A stretch of DNA of 20,243 nucleotides from a virus. The DNA lies in the IMG/VR virus record IMGVR_UViG_3300005288_000016, positions 40,253 through 60,495 of that record; one strand, written 5' to 3'. The notes below the pieces were generated by a model, which made no database searches, was not told the origin of the DNA, and saw nothing but the letters and a program-made list of their open reading frames with translations. Below, in pieces: positions 16,146-20,243 of this stretch (the first letter of the stretch is position 1; every line of letters begins with the position of its first letter). Made by a program: the position numbers and the translations under genes.

Positions 16146-16588
16146 GCGCCTTCCAGTTCATCAGCCTGCTCAACTTGCAGGAGTACACCCCACGCGGGAT
16201 GCCGGTGCCTGATGAGTGGGTAGTGACTGACCCACTGATCGGGCTGCGCAACGGCGACAAGATCATTGCGCCCCGGGGCTTTATCACCGACCTGGCGTCG
16301 ATCCCGCGCCCGTTTCGTGGGGTGTTCAACGTCAACGGGTTGTTGCGTGCCCCGGCGGTGCTGCATGACTGGCTGTATTGCTCGCAGCGCTACAGTCGGG
16401 CCGAGGCCGACGCGATCTTTCTGGAGGCCATGGAAGCCCGGGGCATGGACAGGGCCACCCGTTACGCCGTGTATGCCACCGTGCGGGCCTTCGGCTGGCG
16501 CTACTACAACAAACGTAAAGCAGCCCTCGGCCTGAGCGCCGAGGATTTTGTACCGCCGGGCTACTTCACCGCCGTAGGTGCGATGTAA
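16142..16588 (+). CDS. DUF1353 family protein (148 aa)
   Basis: ATG 16142 overlaps the holin-like gene's stop by four bases. The protein has the DUF1353 pattern: 'GFITDLASIPR' at residues 46-56 (Asp50), 'AVLHDWLYCSQRYSRAEADA' with His75-Asp76 and Asp90, then an Ala-Arg-rich helix ending in 'VRAFGWRYYNKRK'. The family is phage- and prophage-associated. The conserved Asp, His-Asp and Asp residues could bind a metal or act as a hydrolase site, but the function has not been established to my knowledge. Position in a lysis-like cassette hints at an envelope-directed role. The last 23 bases overlap the end of the convergent gene, and a GC hairpin lies just upstream of the stop. Confidence 0.85.
   Translation: MSAFQFISLLNLQEYTPRGMPVPDEWVVTDPLIGLRNGDKIIAPRGFITDLASIPRPFRGVFNVNGLLRAPAVLHDWLYCSQRYSRAEADAIFLEAMEARGMDRATRYAVYATVRAFGWRYYNKRKAALGLSAEDFVPPGYFTAVGAM
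16535..16554. terminator. GC-rich hairpin at the meeting point of the two operons
   Basis: CCTCGGC (16535-16541) and GCCGAGG (16548-16554) form a perfect 7-bp stem with a six-base loop. On the plus strand it is followed by ATTTTG (16555-16560), short for a T-tract and upstream of the DUF1353 stop at 16586-16588. On the minus strand it lies about 12 bases after the zinc-finger gene's stop and is followed by GCTGCTTTACG. It may act as a weak terminator, better placed for the minus-strand operon. It could be coincidental in GC-rich coding DNA. Confidence 0.35.
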
Positions 16589-16784
16589 CGCGGCGTTCAT
16601 GGTCCAGGCGACAGTCCACATCGCAATAGCGCCCTTCCGTGATGGGCGCCTCGCAGTTCAGACACTCCCCGGTACACGTCGCCAGCACCCTTTGGTGCCT
16701 GGCGGCAGCTGCCCGGTGCTGGCGCAACAGTAAGTCCTCGATCAGTTCCTGTTCGTCCCCGGCGGCATCGGCGGCATCGGTCAT
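16566..16784 (-). CDS. Small zinc-finger protein, C4 type (72 aa)
   Basis: I choose the ATG at 16784: GGAG lies eight bases upstream on the minus strand, whereas an in-frame TTG at 16790 would be too close to it. The N-terminus is an acidic/Gln-rich helix ('GDEQELIEDLLLRQHRAAAA'). Cys41-x2-Cys44 and Cys54-x3-Cys58 (in 'ECLNCEAPITEGRYCDVDC') form a C4 zinc site; Cys37 is an extra candidate. The layout resembles the small TraR/DksA-type C4 proteins, but the gap between cysteine pairs is shorter than in TraR. It is the last gene of the SbcCD operon, starting two bases after the SbcC stop. A nucleic-acid or RNA-polymerase-binding role is a guess. Confidence 0.72.
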   Translation of the reverse strand: MTDAADAAGDEQELIEDLLLRQHRAAAARHQRVLATCTGECLNCEAPITEGRYCDVDCRLDHERRVTSHLRR

Positions 16785-16786
16785 GG

Positions 16787-18994
16787 TCAAATCTCCAGCG
16801 TGTTGTCGAATACGGTGCCGTCCATTTCCCGGTGCGTCACCATCACCACCTGTTTGCCGCTGCCGGCGAGCAAGGTGCTGAAGGCCAGAGCGCGCTCCGG
16901 GTCCATGTCGGCGGTGGGTTCATCCATCAGCACCAGGTTCAGCGGCGACAGCGCAGCGGCATCGAGCGCCAGTTGCACGGCGGTGCCGATGATCGCCAGC
17001 TGGGCGCCCGAGGCTTCGGCCTGTTCCATTTCGAATCCGTCCTCGACGAAGGTGAAGGCACCGTCTTCGCCGCGGCTGATCGACTCGATGACCCCACCGG
17101 TGGCGTTGCTGGCGAACATCGAGGCGCTGGCCATGAACACGTCCCACACCTGCTTGCTGTAGCGATCGCGGTTGCTGCGAATGTGCCCCAGCAGTTCGGT
17201 GAGCAGGCCGACCTTCTGCGCCGCCTGTTCGTGCTGGCGATTGCGCTCGACCACGGTGGCCAGTGTGCGTTCCAGCGCGACCCGCTGTTCATGCAAACCG
17301 TGCTTGAGGTTGGACAGCACCCCGATCTGTTCCTGCAGGCGGCGGATCTGGCCATCACAGGCGTCGACCTTCTCGCGGTGCGTGCGCAGCGCGGTGGGCA
17401 GGTCGACGCCTTCCACCTGGTGCTGGATTTCGGTCTGTTGCAGTTCGTTTTGGGCGTTGGTCAGCCACTGATTGCGCTGCGTGGCGTTGCTCTCGGCCAC
17501 GGCCACCGCCTGGCGCAGCGTGGCTTGGCGGTGGGCGTCCTGCCGGCCGGTGCTGATCTGCGCGTCCAGCGCCTCGATCTGTGGAGTCATCGCCTCCGTG
17601 GGTGGCAGGGACAGGGAATCCCGGGTCGCCTGATCGAGCTGGTCGCTCAGGCGGTTGCAGACCCGCTGGTGGGTATGCACGGCGCTTTCGGCCTGGCGCA
17701 AAGCGTCCTCGGCCTGGGTCCAATTGCTGCGGTAGATGTTCTCGGCCTGTAGGGCGTCTCTGGCCAGCTGGGCCGCCGCCATTTTCTCGCGCCAGGTCTC
17801 CTGGTGCTCGCGCACCAGCGCGGCGTGGTCGTGCGGGTTGAAGGCGTCAAACGGCCGTTGGCAGGTGCCGCAGGTGCCCTTCTTGCCCGCCTCGATCAGG
17901 GCTTCCAGCTTCTCGCTGGCAGTCTGTTTATTGGCCTCGGCCTGCGCGGCAGCCGCGTGCAGGGCGTCCAGATCCACCTCGCTTTCGCGGTGCAGCTCCT
18001 TGACTTCATCGCGCAGCGGCGCGGCTTTCCTGACGGCTGACTGCAACTCCAGCTGGGCGGACTCCAGATCCTGCTGCAACGACTTGACCCGGTAGCGCAC
18101 CTGCTTGCCCTCTGCAACCTGCTCGCGCAGATCCTTGAGTCGCAGTTCCATGTCGACCAGGGTTTCGGTGTTCAGGGGGCGCCCGCGGAACTGCGCGAGC
18201 TGCTGCTGCGCGTCTTCCAGTGCGGCCTGGCTCGCCGTTGCCTCCCGCTCGGCCTGGCGCAGCGTGGTCACGGCGCCGAACACGGCGGTTTGCGCCTGAG
18301 ACAGCCGGCGTTCGTGGGCTTCGCTGGTGGTGCGGTGAGCCTTCGCCTCGGTCAACTCGCTGTTCAGCTGTGCTAGGTCGATGGCCAGCTGGGTTTCTTC
18401 CCCCAGCCAGTTCATCACCTGCACCTGTTGCTCATCGATGTCGGTCAGGATCGATTCATCCTGCAGCAGCTTCCAGGCCTTGAGCTGCCCCCCTACCCGC
18501 TCCATCACCTGGCTGACCCGCTCCAGCCCGGTCAGCTCGGTGATGATCTTGAACAACTCGGTGCTGCCCACTTCCAGCAGGGCGCTGGCCTTGCGCTGCT
18601 TGGCGTACTTGATCTGTGCGAAGCGCTTGAGCGGCATGCCCAGCAGGCGGGCGACCGCCTGATTCACCGGCGTGGTGCCGGTGGCCACCGGCTGTTCCGT
18701 GCCGTCCGGGCACAGCTCGGTCAGGCTGGCGCCGGTCTTGGTGCGATCGATCCGGTACCGGCCGATGCTGCCGAAGGTCAGCCACAGCGATTGTTTGAAC
18801 CCGCTGTTGGTGCCCCGGGTTTGCAGGCGCGAGCCGGGGACCAGCCGCGCCCCGCCCAGGCAGTACAGAATCCCGTACAGCACGGTCGTTTTGCCCCGGT
18901 AGTTCGGCCCTGTCACCCCATTCAACCCAGCGGTGAAGTCCAGCACCAGGTGCTCATGCTTCTTGAAGTTGTTGAGTTCCAGGCGCTCTAACAT
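16787..18994 (-). CDS. SbcC/Rad50-like ATPase subunit (735 aa)
   Basis: ATG 18994 has GGAGG eight bases upstream. The protein has the SMC/Rad50 layout. Walker A 'GPNYRGKTT' lies at residues 29-37; the N-terminal lobe runs to about 190, then coiled coil to about 365. A zinc-hook CGTC (Cys375, Cys378) sits in the middle, followed by coiled coil and a C-terminal lobe. That lobe has a degenerate signature 'ASGAQ' (661-665), Walker B 'LVLMDEP' (Asp691, Glu692) and His721 in 'VTHRE'. With SbcD it would form a DNA-end-processing nuclease, the equivalent of T4 gp46/gp47 and E. coli SbcCD. It is shorter than the ~1050-aa bacterial SbcC, so the arms are short. 'YR' replaces the usual 'GS/GG' of the Rad50 P-loop. 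Confidence 0.92.
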   Translation of the reverse strand: MLERLELNNFKKHEHLVLDFTAGLNGVTGPNYRGKTTVLYGILYCLGGARLVPGSRLQTRGTNSGFKQSLWLTFGSIGRYRIDRTKTGASLTELCPDGTEQPVATGTTPVNQAVARLLGMPLKRFAQIKYAKQRKASALLEVGSTELFKIITELTGLERVSQVMERVGGQLKAWKLLQDESILTDIDEQQVQVMNWLGEETQLAIDLAQLNSELTEAKAHRTTSEAHERRLSQAQTAVFGAVTTLRQAEREATASQAALEDAQQQLAQFRGRPLNTETLVDMELRLKDLREQVAEGKQVRYRVKSLQQDLESAQLELQSAVRKAAPLRDEVKELHRESEVDLDALHAAAAQAEANKQTASEKLEALIEAGKKGTCGTCQRPFDAFNPHDHAALVREHQETWREKMAAAQLARDALQAENIYRSNWTQAEDALRQAESAVHTHQRVCNRLSDQLDQATRDSLSLPPTEAMTPQIEALDAQISTGRQDAHRQATLRQAVAVAESNATQRNQWLTNAQNELQQTEIQHQVEGVDLPTALRTHREKVDACDGQIRRLQEQIGVLSNLKHGLHEQRVALERTLATVVERNRQHEQAAQKVGLLTELLGHIRSNRDRYSKQVWDVFMASASMFASNATGGVIESISRGEDGAFTFVEDGFEMEQAEASGAQLAIIGTAVQLALDAAALSPLNLVLMDEPTADMDPERALAFSTLLAGSGKQVVMVTHREMDGTVFDNTLEI

Positions 18995-19282
18995 TTACGC
19001 GGCCTCCACGACGTGGATGGTCATGTCGATGTCCATGCGTTCACCGATTTCCTTGATCGCCCGGCGCAGGCGTTTCAGGGTGTCGGCGTTGCAGTCATCG
19101 AGCGTCACTGCGGTGTAGCCCTGCAGGCTGGCCAGCACAATCCGGCGGCGGATGTAGGCCAGGGTCGCGTGCGGGCCGATGTCCAGCACCGCCTTGCCGT
19201 CCGCCTTGTAGGCCTCGGTGAGTTGGCGCAGTTTGGTGGTTTTGCCGCTGGCCGCTGGGCCACTGATGATTTCCAGTTTCAT
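18995..19282 (-). CDS. Small P-loop protein between the sbcD- and sbcC-like genes (95 aa)
   Basis: ATG 19282 (TGATG overlap with the SbcD-like stop) is preferred over upstream starts, with an AGGAAG/GAGG site before it. The protein opens 'MKLEIISGPAASGKTT', a canonical Walker A (Gly8 to Thr15) preceded by a beta strand. A strand-Asp pair follows at 'YTAVTLDDC' (Asp62, Asp63), a candidate Walker B. It ends in a short strand. At 95 residues it holds little more than a minimal P-loop core and lacks the lid and other regions of kinases or full ATPases. The stop abuts the SbcC start with no gap, so all three genes are cotranscribed. It may regulate or load the SbcCD-like complex or be an unrelated small NTPase; I do not recognise a family. 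Confidence 0.72.
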   Translation of the reverse strand: MKLEIISGPAASGKTTKLRQLTEAYKADGKAVLDIGPHATLAYIRRRIVLASLQGYTAVTLDDCNADTLKRLRRAIKEIGERMDIDMTIHVVEAA

Positions 19283-20243
19283 CACGCTTCCTCTTCCTGC
19301 ATGGCGGGCGCGGTCTCGGCCCAAAAGGCGTCAAACAGCTCGACCAGCTCCGGGCGTTTAATCAGCTCGGCGCGGATCTGCATGTCCAGCTGGTGAAAGT
19401 CGTGGTCGGCCAGCGTCTCGCCGGTGCCTGGCTTGATCACCTCGGCGGTGTTGCGCACGGCCAACGGTGCCCAGCTCTGCCAAATCTTGCGCACGGCGCG
19501 GGCCAGATCCATCACCTGGCTGGCCTGCAACTCGCCGCTGATTTCGATGAACTGCGCGCCCCGGTCTTCGTCAAAGTCGAAGTCCGGCGCCACCAGGTCG
19601 TTCACGTCCAGGTGCAGGTAGCCAGAGTCGCGGTACCACACTTGGTGGAATTCGTGCTTGCCGTCCGGGCGGATCAGCATCACGCGCTTGTCGGTGATGT
19701 CGCCGAAGCCGGTCGGGTGGGTGTTGCCGAGGATCACCACGCGGCCGTCCCAGTCTTCCCGGGGGTGGTGGTCGTGGCCGACCAGGATGTAATCGAAGCC
19801 GGCATCGAGCAGCTGCTTGGCCTGCTTGCGGCTGAGTGACAGCGCGGTGTCGTCGGTGGCAAAGCCGGAGTCGTAGTTGCAATGCACACACAGGTAGGCT
19901 GTGGTCCCGGGCACCTTGCCGCGCACCCAGTTCTCGGCGGCGGCCAGCGATTCATGGAACAGATCGTCGGTGCTGTGGTGCGGGATGAACAGGAAGGACA
20001 CCCCGGGGCGCACGTCGTGCAGGAAGCCCCGGGCCTCGCCGAACGGCGTGAGCTGGATCACCCCCGGCCGGGCCTTATCCATCAGTTGCAGGGTGCCGAG
20101 GCGGCCCCGGTCGTTCACCAGGTCGTGGTTGCCGGCCATGATGTAGTCCACCCGCTCGGCCAGGCTCATGCCCTGCCAGATCACGTCTTCCGGGTTGGTG
20201 AAGCGGTCGAACAGGTCGCCCAGGCAGGTCTTGATCGCGTGCG
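19282..20243 (-). CDS. SbcD/Mre11-like nuclease, 5' truncated by the window edge
   Basis: The frame is open to the right edge, so the start lies outside. An internal GTG at 20184 is not the start, because essential family motifs lie upstream of it. Metallophosphoesterase motifs are seen in order: 'GDLFDR' (20203-20220), 'GNHD' (20122-20133), a His-containing 'VHCNYD' (about 19870-19888), and 'GHDHH' (19765-19779). These coordinate the two metal ions of Mre11/SbcD enzymes. The rest is the capping domain and a C-terminal helical part ending in 'EEEA', which would contact the SbcC partner. The pair would trim and open DNA ends for recombination and replication. The stop overlaps the P-loop gene start by one base. 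The first catalytic motif (Asp-x-His) is not visible here. Confidence 0.9.
   Translation of the reverse strand, partial: HAIKTCLGDLFDRFTNPEDVIWQGMSLAERVDYIMAGNHDLVNDRGRLGTLQLMDKARPGVIQLTPFGEARGFLHDVRPGVSFLFIPHHSTDDLFHESLAAAENWVRGKVPGTTAYLCVHCNYDSGFATDDTALSLSRKQAKQLLDAGFDYILVGHDHHPREDWDGRVVILGNTHPTGFGDITDKRVMLIRPDGKHEFHQVWYRDSGYLHLDVNDLVAPDFDFDEDRGAQFIEISGELQASQVMDLARAVRKIWQSWAPLAVRNTAEVIKPGTGETLADHDFHQLDMQIRAELIKRPELVELFDAFWAETAPAMQEEEA

Noticed and set aside
16142-16588. DUF1353 protein as the phage endolysin
   Set aside because: No lysozyme, amidase, transglycosylase or peptidase motif is recognisable, so I keep it as DUF1353 of unknown function.
16832-17752. Plus-strand open frame of 306 codons opposite the SbcC-like gene
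   Set aside because: The minus strand encodes clear Walker A, hook, Walker B and H-loop motifs over the same region, so the plus-strand frame is a shadow.
1-20243. tRNA genes, insertion sequences, attachment sites or an origin
   Set aside because: No cloverleaf-like sequence, transposase motif, terminal inverted repeat or iteron cluster was seen; intergenic gaps are only a few bases.

Overview
The window reads as a segment of a tailed bacteriophage genome, or possibly a prophage. It is GC-rich, almost every base lies in a gene, and neighbouring genes overlap by 1 to 4 bases or abut. No bacterial housekeeping gene, rRNA or tRNA is visible. The protein styles (fibre domains, DUF1353, tape-measure C-terminus, GC-rich codon use) fit a phage of a Pseudomonas-like proteobacterium. 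The host is an inference, not something the sequence proves. The very long tape measure gene and the absence of recognisable contractile-sheath, gpJ-like or gpI-like baseplate genes suggest a long non-contractile (siphovirus-type) tail. The sheath and capsid genes could lie outside the window.

Left part (1 to about 16588, plus strand): a late structural and lysis operon. It starts inside the tape measure gene, which is interrupted by two apparent +1 frame changes (about 1746-1762 and 5143-5158). It continues with a single Ig-like domain protein, an unrecognised 180-aa protein, two tail-tip proteins with possible propeller and Ig-like parts, a baseplate/tail-hub-like protein, and a 170-aa small-barrel candidate. 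Next come a 741-aa fibre with nine tandem repeats and two consecutive lectin-like (LamG-type) appendage proteins. The strand ends with a lysis-like cassette: a membrane-anchored coiled-coil protein, a small holin-like protein and a DUF1353 protein.

Right part (20243 down to about 16566, minus strand): a compact nucleic-acid metabolism operon. In transcription order it holds an SbcD/Mre11-like nuclease (5' end beyond the window), a 95-aa P-loop protein, an SbcC/Rad50-like ATPase with a zinc-hook CxxC, and a 72-aa zinc-finger protein. The SbcCD pair corresponds functionally to T4 gp46/gp47, which process DNA ends for recombination-dependent replication.

The two operons converge and their last genes overlap by 23 bp. 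A perfect 7-bp GC hairpin just inside the DUF1353 gene could terminate one or both transcripts. The points most worth following up are the split tape measure gene with its N-terminal ~100-115-aa repeats, the tiny P-loop protein wedged between sbcD and sbcC, the altered Walker A loop of the SbcC homologue, and the repeat-built fibre.
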